Assembly (NCBI GenBank): GCA_030765065.1 | Contig: CM060989.1 | Location: 34,711,501-34,775,500, forward strand | Origin: Deroplatys truncata | Taxonomy: Eukaryota > Arthropoda > Insecta > Mantodea > Mantidae | DNA length: 64,000 nucleotides | Reading direction: 5' to 3' | Shown: one piece after another, positions 29,463-41,026 of the stretch | How positions within the stretch are numbered: the first letter of the stretch is position 1 | Layout of the letters: each line of letters opens with the position of its first letter | Notes under the pieces: model-generated | The model's database searches: none | What the model saw: only the letters and a program-made list of their open reading frames with translations | What the model was told of the DNA's origin: nothing | Position numbers and translations under genes: made by a program

Positions 29463-30180
29463 CCGTGTTCAAGAGATATGCTCGACTGAGTAGTAATAAT
29501 AGCTAGCCGGAGGACAATGAACCCAAAATGCAAAATAGTGAAACAATAATAGGCGCCCAGCAATAGATAACACGAAGTGACCGCGACAAATTGGCTCCCA
29601 TACGTGGGGCAGATAAACATGAAGCATCTTGCAACTACCAACAAATACCATCTACTTCAAATAATCTCCCGAAATTCCTCTGCTGTTCAGGTATAATACA
29701 TTGTCGCTAGCATAACTGGTTTTGAAACAATTAAAGAAATAATTGTGTCAGTTCTTCATAAATCGCCCTGTACTAAGGATCAGGTAAACATTAAAGAATG
29801 GGCCGTGGCCACTGTGGAAGAGGATCCTCCACGATTTGGGTGCCCCACCCTGCGCATGGATTGAGCTCACCGAAAAAGCAAAGAAAACTAATTCGTGGCC
29901 CAAAATCGTTTCCACGGGATTCTGCGGGGAACCACTGGCTTTAACACAACAATATAAGTGGCACCTGAAGGTACATATTTTTAAAAGGTGCTCAACTGGT
30001 GCTTAAAATTTAAATATAGCTAATGTCGAAAGTCACGGTTGTAAGAAATTGAATTTTAAAACTCCAATCTGTGATTTTCACCTATTTGGTGGCATACACT
30101 GCGCTGGTTCCACGACATTAGGTATCGCCGAGTGGGTGTGGGACATTGGATGGGAGTTTTCTATTTATTAATTAAATCAT
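29463..30180. other. Unassigned DNA between LTR-like repeat and Polinton remnant
   Basis: No conserved frame seen; the two overlapping minus-strand frames of about 60 codons (29456-29651) lack recognisable motifs. It may be degraded Polinton sequence. Confidence 0.3.
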
Positions 30181-30201
30181 TTCAAATATCAACATTTCAC
30201 A

Positions 30202-30514
30202 ATGGATCGTTTAACAGCATACTATGTCAATCAGAACTGTGGAGGGCGTCTTAGACACTCCAATGGGCCCATAGGAGTTCTTGTGTACAACGAGGTCAAG
30301 GATTAGGCAGCTTTCTCAGAGGTCTGTTTAGAATTGTAAAACCCATTATTTTCTCGGGGGCAAAATCTCTAGGCAAAGCAGCCCTCTCTACTGGAGCTTC
30401 GACATTGCTACCAAACAACTAGAAATCAAAATTAAAGACATTGTAGCCAGGAGAATAATAGGTTCTACAAAAGTCGTCGCCAGTAAGTTCAGAGAGGTAA
30501 AGGCAAAAAATTAA
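30202..30514 (+). pseudogene. Polinton/Maverick small pX-like protein, frameshifted
   Basis: ATG at 30202 opens a frame with MDRLTAYYVNQ that stops at TAG near 30306. In the overlapping +1-type frame near 30286, VQRGQGLGSFLRGLFR and FSGAKSLGKAALSTGAS appear. A GLGSF-x-GLFR plus SGAK-x-(L/V)GK pattern is typical of the small basic virion-core (pX-like) protein of Polintons and adintoviruses. A following basic segment (KDIVARRIIGSTK) continues to a stop at 30514. It lies just upstream of the minor capsid remnant, the usual neighbour. It is an old, disrupted copy. Confidence 0.65.
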
Positions 30515-30599
30515 TCCTAAACTAATGTGAGCCGTTAAAAAAAATAAGAAATAAAGAGACATCCTCTCATAAATAGACTTTGCTTAGAGACTATTCATG

Positions 30600-31430
30600 C
30601 AGAAATTTAAGGGTTGACGTGATTAAATCGGAATATATGGAGAAAGAAAAACCACTTCAGTCGGCAGTAATTGGAAATTCTCATTGCGTCTGTTGAGCAA
30701 TCAATTTTAGAATATGTTGTTCCCGGCGTAAATGAACATTAAATTGTTATTTGGTGGTTAAGGGAAAATTCCCGAAACTCTATAGAACAGATTTCTCTGA
30801 TAAAATAGTTACAGGAGTTAATAATTTGCTATATTCGTTGTTTAGTCAGTTAAGTATCTCTCTAAACGTAGTTTCTATCACCTCTTCCGAAGATCTCCAC
30901 CACTATAGAAGCTATCTGGAAACAGTGTTAACCTATGGTCACGTTGTCGCCAAAGTCATCTCACAAATTGTTTTTGGTACTCAGATGGACTTGCGGGAGT
31001 AGAGGCAGGCAAAAATGGAACCTTGGCAGCTGGAGATTCAAATTTAGGTTGCAAAGAGCGATGGAGAAAAAGCAAAAGATTTAAAGAAACTGTCATGTAT
31101 GGTAACCTCCATGGAGATTTGTTTAACGTATCCACGCTTCTTCTTCCAAAAGTTAACGTTCAGATAAAGTTAACAAAATCCAAAAATTCATTCTAATTGT
31201 TAGCGAGGACATGGACCCAAAAGCTAATTTGAATTCATAGATGCAACATTATATGTTAGAAAAGTTAAAGCTTCAACTAACATCCTAGAATCTCATTTGA
31301 AAACTTTATTAAACGCAAAGTGATATACTATTTAATCCGCGTGGGTGTTAGATCCTTCACTTTTGGTCGCGGCCAGAGCACAATTTCCATAGACAATGCC
31401 GTGTTGGGAAATTTATGAGAAAAACTAAAG
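30600..31430 (+). pseudogene. Polinton/Maverick minor capsid protein (F54H12.2-like) remnant
   Basis: The longest open part (30751-31002) has VVKGKF, then NNLLYSLFSQLSISLN and SYLETVLTYG, matching the pattern of the penton-like minor capsid protein often annotated 'F54H12.2-like' (LWLHSLFSQVDVSLN; YIETLLSYG). Upstream, 30675-30740 keeps ILEYVVPGVNEH. Downstream, in other frames, are FIDATLYVRKVK-like residues near 31235 and VRSFTFGRGQSTIS near 31350. These keep the family's order over about 800 bp, but with many stops and shifts. Not functional. Confidence 0.75.
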
Positions 31431-31439
31431 GATGTACAA

Positions 31440-31672
31440 TATTAGATCAAATAAATAATAATAGTAATAATATTATAAGAACCGAGTTTGGTGTAAATTC
31501 CATAAATGAAGAAATAGAACGCATCTGAAAAAAGTGGTTTTCACATATAGAGAGAATGAATGAGAGACTTCCAAAACTATCATTGAATTACAGATCTATA
31601 GAAAAACGAGATATAGGAAGGCCGTAAAAGAGATGGAAAGACTTACTATGAAGGGGGAACAGATCCATGGTC
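31440..31672 (+). pseudogene. LINE ORF2 C-terminal fragment
   Basis: The frame reads KWFSHIERMNERLPK, then RDIGRP-stop-KRWKD. The 'W..H..RM...R.PK...(20)...GRP..RW.D' arrangement is the hallmark of the ORF2 C-terminus of several LINE clades. Stops interrupt it. Only this end is present. Confidence 0.6.
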
Positions 31673-31966
31673 GGAGTGAAGAAGAAGTTTATTTCACCTC
31701 TTTGCTGAATCATCTACCTAAACTGGTGGAACTCATGTGCAGCGACCAATCCTGTCAATGTGTGGAAGAGCATTTTCGTCTTAAGTGTAACGCACAAAAA
31801 TATGCAAAATTACATGTACAGGATTCACCTATAAGTTTAAGACTATGTAAAATCAATTATGTATTATGTAATGGTAACATTCTGCAACATCGATTAGACA
31901 AGTATAAATTGACAACAGATGATGTTAAGCATTATGTAGAAATATTTTTTACCCAAACTTATTCAC

Positions 31967-33800
31967 CGTTTGATTTCAATACAGAAATGTTGGCTTCATT
32001 TCAACAATACAATTATTAGTACAAAAAGAACAGGTCTAATTAGATGTAATACACAAATACAGAAATCCTGATTTATTACATGGATAGGTACCTAAACTAA
32101 ATTTTGGAACTGTAAACATAGTATAGTCCATAAGAAAGCTTATAAACGAATTCATTTCTAGATATTCTTCCATTGAATAAAAACAACCATGTATTACGAT
32201 TTTTTTTCAAATCCTTTTTGAAGACTGTTAGGTTTTAACTTTTTTTTAAATATGTGGGGAGTTTATTAAACAATTGAATGCCATTATAATATAATTTTTT
32301 TTCATATAGGGTTCTTTTATGACCTGTAATGTGCAGTTTATATTTATTTCTTGTAATATAGGAATGAATATCAACATTTGTGTTAAAACTATTTTGCTGT
32401 TTATACATTGTTACCAGGGTTTCAAAAATGTATAGCGAAGGATCAGTCAAGATATTTAACAGTATGAAGTAAAATTTGCAGCTTGTGTTGCTGCAAAGGT
32501 TTAACATTATTGTGATTGCCCTTTTTTGTATTATAAAGATTCTCTTTTTATAACTGGACCTTCCCCAGAATATTATACCATATGATAAATGACTATGGAA
32601 ATATGCAAAGTAGGCCATTTTAAGTACATCAAGATTAACTGAAGTTTTAAGGATATATAATGCAAAACATGTTTGAGATAATTGTTTAAATAGTACATCA
32701 ATGTGGATTCCGCAGTCAAGGTTACTATCAACCCAGATTCCAAGAAATTTAATTTTATTAGACATTGTTATTAATTCATTTTCCAAATAAACTTCGGCAA
32801 AATTTAAGTTTTTGTTAACTTTATGATAGAATCCTAAGGCAATACTTTTATTTTTATTAATGACAAGTCTGTTATTACTAAACCAACTTACTACATAATC
32901 TGTTGCCATATCGATGTTTACTTTAAGTTCTTGTTTATCTCGATCAGAAATTAAAAGACTTGTGTCATCTGCAAAAAGAGTAAATTTAGCGTTAGGGAAG
33001 TCATTTTTATGGCCAGGTCATTAATATGCAGTAAAAATAGTAAGGGGCCCAGTATCGAGCTCTGAGGCACTCCATATCAGAACCTGAAGCTTTAATTTCT
33101 TATTTCAGATTCGATTTCAGTTAGGTGTGTTCTATTGCTGAGATATGATTCAAACCACTTTAATGGAATTCCCCTTATACCATAATTGCTCAATTTGTAA
33201 ATTAATATATCATGGCTAACCAGGTCAAAAGCTTTGGATTGTTCAAGAAATAATCCAAGCACTGTTTTCCTGTATCTAAAATGTTATACACTTCTTCAAC
33301 AATGTTCTGCATTGCAGAATCTGTAGATTTCCCTTGCTGAAACCCATATTGAGCTTTTGATATAACATTATATTTACTTAAAAATGATACTACCTTATTG
33401 TACACTACCCTTTCAATTACTTTGGAAAAAACTGAAGAAATAGAAATATGCCTATAGTTTTTTAGCTCGGATTTTGAACCCTTTTTGTGAAGCGGTTTAA
33501 TTTTAGAGATCTTCAAACTCTGAGGGAAGCACCCTTCTTTCAGAGGAAGTTAATTATGTGACACAATGGTTTTATCAGATGTAAGGAACGTTTTTTGATT
33601 AACAAATTTGAAAACTCGTCAAGACGTGTAGACTTTTGGGGTTTCATGCTTTTAATTATAGTGAGCAATTCAGCATACAGTTGCTGCTAATTGTGAAACA
33701 TTTGTTATGTCTAAAGAAAATTCATCATATTTTGTTCTCTAGGATGTAATGAACGATGAGTTGAATTCTACCTTATTGGAAAATAAAATACGAATAAAGT
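31967..33800 (-). pseudogene. CR1/Jockey-like LINE reverse transcriptase remnant
   Basis: On the minus strand the order is: SKIKPLHKKGSKSELKNYRH (33510-33455), ISSVFSKVIERVVYNKV, YGFQQGKSTDSA, then after a frameshift GVPQSSILGPLLFLL-like sequence (33080-33035), the catalytic FADDTS block near 32975, and WFSNNRLVINKNKS with the thumb and C-terminal region to 32235. Upstream conserved residues extend to about 33800; the endonuclease is absent. The 3' untranslated part (32200-31967) aligns with the forward copy ending at 46412. Several frameshifts; 5'-truncated. Confidence 0.8.
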
Positions 33801-34158
33801 AAATATTCCTGTGTTGTTTATTTCTTACCTTTGTAACCTCACCCTACTTCCTGCATTTGAAGCTTGCTGCATTTCTAGTGCATATGCGTCAACAACTTTC
33901 TAGACTCATTTATATTAATCAGGCATCAAGGTCGTATACTTACAAATTTGTAGCGTGACATTTGTTCTTTGTCTCGCAAATATAAAAGAGAGTGAATGGG
34001 CATACTTATTATTCAGAAAGTCTCACGTCATGTGAGATAACCGTTTTTTTTTCTCTTTCTTTTTTGTCCACGTAATTGCAATTACATCTGCAACCTTACT
34101 TTCAAAAGTCTTTGTGTCAGAGACATAATTCATATTCAGTAAGGTCGTTTGCAACCTA
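33801..34158. other. Unassigned AT-rich DNA
   Basis: No gene or repeat match seen. Confidence 0.3.
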
Positions 34159-34159
34159 G

Positions 34160-34480
34160 AGGATGGCTTAGGCAGTAACATCTGTGGCCCTCATTCGGGT
34201 GGTTCTGGGTTCGTGGCCGACCTTCCTGACCCATGGGGTTTTTCGGGGTTTCTCCGTGTCGCCAGGCGAATGCAGGGAAGGATCATTACATCCCTGAATT
34301 TCCTGTCCCTCCATTTCATCTCCATTCTCATTTCACTTCACCTTTCATCTGCTTGGTTTCTTTCAGGGTTGCAAGTGTCGGCGAGGGAGCATGTGTTGAA
34401 AATGATGTCTGTATCTATATTTCACTGAGCATTCGCCTGGTTTAAAAAGGTAGAATCAGATCGAAAAATGTAATGCCATG
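34160..34480 (+). mobile_element. tRNA-headed SINE-like repeat (family S3), plus strand
   Basis: GGATGGCTTAGGCAGTAACA head, box B GGTTCTGGGTTCGTGG, then GACCTTCCTGACCCATGGGG, AGGCGAATGCAGGGAAGGAT and CATTCTCATTTCACTTCACC. It matches the reverse copy at 13.6-14.1 kb in the same order. Confidence 0.65.
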
Positions 34481-34691
34481 TTCGGGAATTGAGTCACGGA
34501 TTTTCACTTTTCCGTGGCGTTACTCTAATCAAATGAGCTACATTGCAACATTCTAGCACACATTAAATTCCCCAACTGCAGGGGCGTACGCTGGTGCGGG
34601 CTAAGGTGCCTCACACTCCTCTCCCAGATATCCAAAATTGTGATATCGAAGCATTGCAGTTTCCTTTCTGTTTTCTCTAACTCTTGTATAC

Positions 34692-35123
34692 TGTGACGGC
34701 GCGCGCGAAACTACCTGTGGGCCGCCGGTAATCGCCTCCCGGTCCGGCACCAGGATGGGGCCTTTGACCGGCCATCTGAACAATAGCCATTCGAAACCAT
34801 TGCCATCATATGCCGATGCCGTCCCAGAACAGTCCTTTCGGCATGTTTTGTAGCCTCTCTTTCTAGAACATTCCGCTTTGTATGCGATGCCTATATAAGG
34901 CGCTGCTCTTGCCCGGGAGTTAGTTAAGAAGTTACCAAGTGAAAAGTGGACTGTGAAAGTGGACAGTGCCAGTGCAATTCAGTCGTGAGTTGTGATTCGA
35001 CGGATCAGTTGTGTTTGTATTCCGAATGTGTGCCAAAGTGACTAGTGTAACGTTTGCGCTACGCTGAGTGCCTTGTGATAAATAAAGTGCGTTTTGCTGT
35101 AATGGGTGTTCTGAATTGTTACA
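34692..35123 (+). repeat. Candidate solo LTR (432 bp)
   Basis: Starts TGTGACGGCGCGCG and ends TGAATTGTTACA. A TATA box (CCTATATAAGGCGCTG, near 34891) is followed about 180 bp later by ATAAATAAAGTGCG. This promoter, R and polyA arrangement is LTR-like. It is GC-rich unlike its surroundings, with a CG-rich U3. No internal region and no clear target duplication are visible, so boundaries are approximate. A host promoter with a short transcript cannot be excluded. Confidence 0.5.
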
Positions 35124-35334
35124 ATATTAACACGTTTAGTATATCAAATTGTACCTGTTGGTAAACACTACTTTGAAATACTACTTTGATACTACACTTT
35201 AAAGCAATGCTGAATATTATAGGATGGCGGGGATTTAGTCCGTTATTTTAGAAAAGTATCATTTCATACGTTGGTTGGCAACATTGATTAAATCGATGGT
35301 TCCGTCTATGTTCATCTTCACACATTTAGTTAGT

Positions 35335-35612
35335 CCTGTCGATTTTCAGTTGTTTCTCAAGATGTCATGGAAAGAGTATGGAATTTTAAGGCCAGCATAT
35401 AGCGTCCAAATCCTAAAACATTTGACTATTACTCACTATTCCTTTTGAATCTATAACGAAATGTGTAATATCGTTAATTTCGGAAAGGTTTATCTCGATT
35501 AAAATAAAGTAGATAGGAAAATAAACTTTCGTAAGAGTAATTTGTACACACAATTATAAGGTATAGAAGGTGGAGAAAATCATATTATGTAACGCACCAG
35601 ATTTTTTCTGTT
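35335..35612 (-). repeat. Repeat R, reverse 5'-half fragment
   Basis: Carries GTCGATTTTCAGTTGTTTCT through AATAAACTTTCGTAAGAGTA to the terminal GTGGAGAAAATCATATTATG and 'gtaacgcacc' in reverse. Confidence 0.7.
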
Positions 35613-36059
35613 GTTTTATAGTAAAACGTGATTATTATGTTCGAAATGTGTAAAACTATAACATAGTCTGAAATTATAACAAAGTTTGGCTTTTTTTTAA
35701 CACCTCCCTGTTATCCAGCATTCGCTTATGCGGCGGCCCATTTCTGTCGGATAAGAGAGACTCTACTGTATTCGTATTTTATTTCCCCCAAATGCAGACT
35801 CTGCGTACGCACCTACCACACGGATTCACATTTCGGTACAGAAAGCCGAAGATCGTGGTTCAAATCCCAACTATGGCACTGAATTTTTCAGCCTGAGTTT
35901 ACATTTTTAAACTTAAGCCTACTTACGGAATGTGTGGAAGAACAATAATAGAGCAGTTTTCTCAAGCGTACATCTCCGTAGCACGCGGAGAAGAACACGC
36001 TCACCAAAGCCTGGATATGAGTATGAACAGGGAACGGAGAGGACACATTGCACTCGACA

Positions 36060-36965
36060 CAATGCGGATCTTATGTGCTTACCATCCCTAGAGGAACGGA
36101 TGAGGTGAAGGAACTTCAGGAGGCCAACAGAGGTGCACAGAGGACCCTAACAATTCTAAGCTTGAGGGCCCGGTCACTACGGAGGGCAGCTCAGAGAAGG
36201 CTGTCCTCTATCGGAACGGGGGTCTCGTAGAGGGAGAGTTCCGACCCCTTCAGTTGTCGTGGTACGGACGCTGCTGACCCCTAGTACTCGTCTTACTTCT
36301 GGTGCTACTAGAAGTACGCCGGGCGGAATATCTGAGCCCCTCCCGGAAAGAAGATGTTCGTATTGGGTTGGACTAGGCTTGGCAGTGGCTCCCGATACCC
36401 ATGGCTGATTGGGAAGTCTAGGCAAAGCCCAGGCAGGGTTGTGGAACGTCTCAATGTCCTCCGGCACCAAACTAGAGAGCTGGTAGACGGTGGCTAGGCA
36501 CTGTCGCTCCCACCGAAGTCTTCGGTAATCTTCCCCTTTGTTGACGCGCGAAAGCGGCATATCCACTTCCATACCTGTTAAAGCAGAGGGGGCGGAGTAT
36601 AAAATAGGTACCGTCCCAATGGAAAAGCCCACGGAGGTTCGCCTCCCTGGGTTGAGGGCTGAGGTGGGTTGCAAGCTCTCATCCTTCAGAACCGGGGAGA
36701 AGTATACCCAACTGAGACGGCTTAATGAAGGCTGCCATCTGCGAGGACCAAGAAAAACTTTCCAACGAACAAGCATCTGTGCCTTGTGTCTGACAGCACA
36801 ACACTTCACAGCCCCTAAGTCTACCTGAAACATGAAAGGGGAAGCGAAATGAAAGGAAATTCGTGGTAGAAGTGACACCACCTCAATATTCGCCATGACA
36901 ATAAGGGAAAACCACTGAAAACCCGGGATCTTCCGAATGCGACTCTCGCACATTACCGCGCACAC
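36060..36965 (-). repeat. GC-rich SINE-headed repeat, minus strand
   Basis: The minus strand at 36965-36840 has an S2-like head/body (CATTCGGAAGATCCCGGG, CCACGAATTTCCTTTCATTT). A GC-rich body continues to about 36060. Its segment ATGCTTGTTCGTTGGAAAG resembles the S2 copy at 11.07 kb. The forward block at 36100-36150 (GATGAGGTGAAGGAACTTCA) is repeated at 42618-42665. A 262-codon open frame spans the region but shows no domain and continues into the SINE head, so I do not call it a gene. Confidence 0.5.
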
Positions 36966-37424
36966 CTCCTCTCAGCTGTTCACAATGATCATACTCTTAG
37001 AGGAGGCGTACGTTACAGGGCATTGCCTCTCGGGTAGTCCTTAACACAGTTACCCGCAACACAGAACATCTGATAGCTATGAGGAAGTAGTGTGACGCAA
37101 CACGTAATACGTACGTCGCAAGGACATCCTGATCGTTCAAACCGGAGACCAGGGTCAGTGATAGGCTCATTAATTATACATCATTCTGAACTGGACCTTA
37201 CAAATAGTTTTAATTCCAGGGGGATCAACATAATTGCAGTAGAGGCAAATAAACATATGCTATGTATTATCACTAAAACTCCTTGAACCAGTCAACCAGT
37301 TAACCAATCAGTCGGTCAGGTTTGCTGGAGGTTCTTCGGTGCAAACCCAGCCTTCTTCATTCTTAAAACTTTTTCTTTTATTTCCGCATATGGACTACAT
37401 CTTAATATCGTGTATCATTTCACT

Positions 37425-37690
37425 ATAAATAGCGTTTTGAGGTGCACTGAATCCAAAACACCATTTTTAGAAAAAGTTCCATGTGTGTCTGTCTGTGGAC
37501 AGCATAACTCAAAAACGTAAATTCGGTTGAATACATAACTTGGTATTTAAGTTCAGTGCCTTCCATGGCTACGACACAAAGATTTTCAAGAAAATTCCCC
37601 CACCCTAAACTACACTTTACATGGAAAAATTTGCGTCATTTTGTCAAAAAAAAAGGCTCTAATGATTTTGATTGTAATACCATAATGTTG
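37425..37690 (-). repeat. Repeat R, reverse fragment
   Basis: Blocks TTTTGAGGTGCACTGAATCC, CAGCATAACTCAAAAACG and TTTTCAAGAAAATTCCCCCA in reverse order of the forward copies; both ends missing. Confidence 0.7.
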
Positions 37691-38228
37691 TCACGAGGCT
37701 TGGATTTACTTCATTAATTTTGTAGCATTGTTCTTGCGCTTAGTCGCGTTGAAAATTATTGCACCAAAAAAGTTAAAAAGGCTGACACGCAGTATGTATA
37801 TCTAAGTACCTGTCGTTAGGCACAGCGTTAGTTTTCATTCAACTTAGAAACGTTGCGCGAATTCTACTGATTCGGATTAGAACATTCACCCAAGATGTAA
37901 AGGACTGCTGAGGTAGCAGTGGTGCACCTTTAAAAACCCCTGGCTTTTGGAACAAGAGGGACTGGAAAGAAACTGCTATACGAACCTGCATCAGTCTGAT
38001 TCTTGAAAAGCATTACGAAAAGTAAATCATAAATCTACAAGGCAACACCATGCATCAGAAACCATCTGCTTCGTCTCAGGTAAGCATGCCGTCTGGCTAA
38101 ACTATTTGTACCCCCGTGGGGGCTCGAGCCATGTAGTAATAAATCTATATTTTTAAACACTTGTCGGGTCACTATGTAAATGTTTAGAATCATACTGGTC
38201 ATACTCACACCTTTCCCTTGGTCATGTA
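37691..38228. other. Unassigned DNA
   Basis: No recognisable gene or repeat before the mariner terminus. Confidence 0.3.
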
Positions 38229-39502
38229 CGAAGGCAGTCCCAAAAGTACCCGATCTGACGAGTATATAGCGGTTGTTTCAAACAAATGACTGTGATAGAA
38301 AGTACCACCCTTATAAAGCTTAAGTTTGAGGTTTGACGATGCTATGTCGTTTAGTAATTGTTTGGCAGCCATCAATTGTGAACACTCTCAGCGAATTTGT
38401 AAACATGGATAAAACTGCTCATTGTTATATCATGCAATACTTTCATTTGAAAGGTCTTAGTCCAGCTAATATTAAAGCTGAGGTAGATTCTACTCTGGGG
38501 GAGTCTGCTCCTTCGTTTACAACAGTAAAATATTGGGTGGCAGAGTTTAAACGAGGCCGTACGAGCTGCCAAGACGAACATCGCAGTGGTCGACCAAATG
38601 AGGTGACCACACCAGAAATTGTGAAGAAAATCGACAAAATGGTATTGGATGACCGTCAACTGAAAGTGCATGAGCTAGCAGACATCACAGGCATTTCAAA
38701 AAGTGCTATACAACGCATACTGACTGAAAATTTAGACATGGCACAGCTATGCGCAAGATGGGTGCAGCGTTTACTTACAGTGGAACAAAAGCAGCAACGT
38801 GAGGATGTTTCAGTCGAGTGTTTGGCGATGTTTCGATGCAATAAAGGCGAGTTTTTGTGTCAATTCATAACCATGGATGAAACATGGGTCCATCGCTTCA
38901 CACCTGAGACGAAGGAACAGTCGAAACAGTCGATTGAAAGGGAAGAATCGGCTCCAAGAAGACCGTTCCATCTGCAGGCAAGGTAATGGCGTCAGCTTTT
39001 TGAGATAATTTTCATTGATTATCTTCAAACAGGAAAAGTCATCGATGGCGAGTATTATACAAACTTATTGCAGCGTTTGAATGATGAAATGAAGCAAAAA
39101 CGGCCGAATTTAGCGAAAAAGAAAGTTCTGCTTCATCAAGACAATGCACCACTTCACACATCCATTATTGTCATGGCCAAAATCAATGAGTTAAAGATCG
39201 AATTGATTCCTGATGCATCCTATTCGCCAGACTTTAGCGCCCTCTGAGTATTTTCTGTTTCCAAAGTTGAAGAAATGGCTTGGTGGTAAAAGATTTGCCA
39301 ACAGTGAAGAGGTGGAGTTTGCAGTTGATGGCTATTTTGTAGAACTCGACGGTTCTCAGTATAAACAGTGTATCGAAGCTATTGAACATCGCCGGGAAAA
39401 GTGTATCGAGCAGAAAGGAGACTATGTAGAGAAATAAAGATTTTTTTCCCCAAAATGTTTGTGTTTTCTTTGTTAGGTCGGGTACTTCTGGGACAGCCCT
39501 CA
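38229..39502 (+). mobile_element. mariner family M1, best-preserved copy C (1274 bp)
   Basis: TA at 38227-38228 and 39503-39504. The left end CGAAGGCAGTCCCAAAAGTA and right end (acttctgggacagccctca) form imperfect inverted repeats. A 175-bp leader containing ATATAGCGGTTGTTTCAAAC precedes the gene. Confidence 0.92.
38405..39437 (+). pseudogene. mariner transposase (M1 copy C), one central deletion region
   Basis: Open from the ATG at 38405 (MDKTAHCYIMQYFHLKGLSP) to 38986, covering both HTH motifs and the first catalytic Asp (TMDETWVHR). Two small deletions between 38955 and 39005 break the frame. The rest keeps the second Asp (LLHQDNAPLHTS near 39135) and APSEYFLFPKLKKWLGGKRF, with Glu in place of the third Asp and 34 residues between, then GDYVEK*. 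Family length is about 345. Copy D retains Asp at the third site, so Glu is a change in copies B and C. Confidence 0.88.
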
Positions 39503-39824
39503 TACTTTAAACGTAGGCACCCCTAAGGACCTTCCCTTAGTCCGGGACCTCCTTCCCGTATGATTCGCTCTACCCATTGGTTTGAGACGCGCGGGTCTTC
39601 TTTCGTCTATGAATTAGTCACCCCTTTGAGATCCCTCTGAGCTACACCTCCTTTATCCGTGACATGCGTTGTAGTTACCTGAGTCTTGATCGAAACCCAC
39701 TCCCCTCTCACCCCTTTAAACCCTCTGTATTTCCCACCGTGACATTTGGTGAAGGCGCCCCTTTGAGTTCCCCACTGTTACCACCCCAAACATCCCTTAA
39801 TTCCCCCCACCCGTAACAATATGT
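39503..39824. other. Unassigned C-rich DNA
   Basis: Relatively GC-rich stretch with repeated CACCCCTTT(A/G)A-like motifs (39615, 39715, 39755). No gene seen. Confidence 0.3.
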
Positions 39825-40320
39825 TTAAGATATGTGCATGGGAAATAAAACGTAAATATTTTTTGAATTTTATGGGAATATACTGTAAAGTCCACTTCAT
39901 TCCGAATAACTTTGGTTTAATTGGTAAACCGTAAGAAATAGACTATATTTTACTGCACAAAATATGTAGATCCTATTAAAGATACATTTTATGTCATATA
40001 CAATTTTTTCTGGTGTTAACCATTTCCGAGATGTCCTTTGTTTTGAAGTTTTAATACTTCTGCCGTTTACATTCTTTACTACTTATAGTAAATAGAGGGA
40101 GTATTCCATCCAAAATTTCGCTATCAAAATTTCACCGGAAATACGTGTTAGGAGGTTCTCTCTGTGTACGTCTGTGTGTGTGTGTGCGTTTTCATGTGTC
40201 TGTGAACAGCATAACTCAAAAATGCAAAGTCCGTTAATAACTTGGTATTTAAATTCATCGTCTTCCAAGGGTGCGACACGAAGATTTTCAAGAAAATCCC
40301 TGCACCCCAAACTATGCTTT
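39825..40320 (-). repeat. Repeat R, two adjoining reverse fragments
   Basis: The middle part of R (39825-40070) is followed by the 3' part of another copy (40075-40320). The latter has a (TG)n run at 40172-40184 and ends at ATGCTTTAC, where a LINE fragment inserted. Confidence 0.7.
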
Positions 40321-41000
40321 ACAACGAGACAGTGGCTTTGAAAGCCTTTCGAGCGGTCAAAACTACATCCAAATTGTGTGCCAATGCCAATGTGTCCTGT
40401 TACTCTTCTTTGGATTCCCGGGCATGCTGGTATTGGAGGAAATGATATGGCGGACACTCTTGCAAAGAGGGGATCAGGCCTTGATTTTATTGGTCCCGAA
40501 TCCCTCTGTGGTATGTCTCCCAGAACAGTCAAGTATGAGATAACCCAGCTTGCGAGGGCTCATCTTGAGATCTGGAGTAAACAAACTACCATGATTTTAT
40601 ATCGGGGCTGGCGGGAAATTCAGTGAGTTTCTCCAGAATTTAACTAGAGCTAATCTCAGAGCAGTTGTTGGCCATCTCACAGGCCACAGCACTTTGCGTG
40701 ACATTTGTACATAATGGGACTTACCCAAGATCCTTTATGTAGGAAATGTAAGATGGATTTTGAAACCTCATAGCATATACTATGTTAATGCAAAGGATTC
40801 ATTATGCATAAGTATGTATCCCTGGGGTGCTTCGTTTTGGAACCTGAGGATATAAGAGGGGCAGATCTCAAGGAGGTGGTCCGTTTTATCTGGACCATTC
40901 GACTTGATTAATGCCCAGGATAAGAGGCACAAAGGGCTCTTAAGAGCCTACGTGCAGGCCTCTAAAAAAGAGGCCACTCAAGGTTCATCACCATCAGGAT
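40321..41000 (+). pseudogene. LINE RNase H and C-terminal fragment
   Basis: The frame at 40378-40626 reads LWIPGHAGIGGNDMADTLAK, the last catalytic motif of the ribonuclease H domain of I/Jockey-type LINEs. The downstream stretch contains AVVGHLTGHSTLR and DPLCRKCKMDFET (Cys pair) with stops. It sits in repeat R, flanked by ATGCTTTAC (40312-40320) and ATGGTTTAC (41002-41010), a possible target duplication. Confidence 0.75.
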
Positions 41001-41026
41001 CATGGTTTACATGGAACAATTTTTAG

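Noticed and set aside
31633..32019. 128-codon forward frame as a gene
   Set aside because: It runs across the antisense 3' UTR of a LINE and a LINE C-terminal fragment, with no domain.
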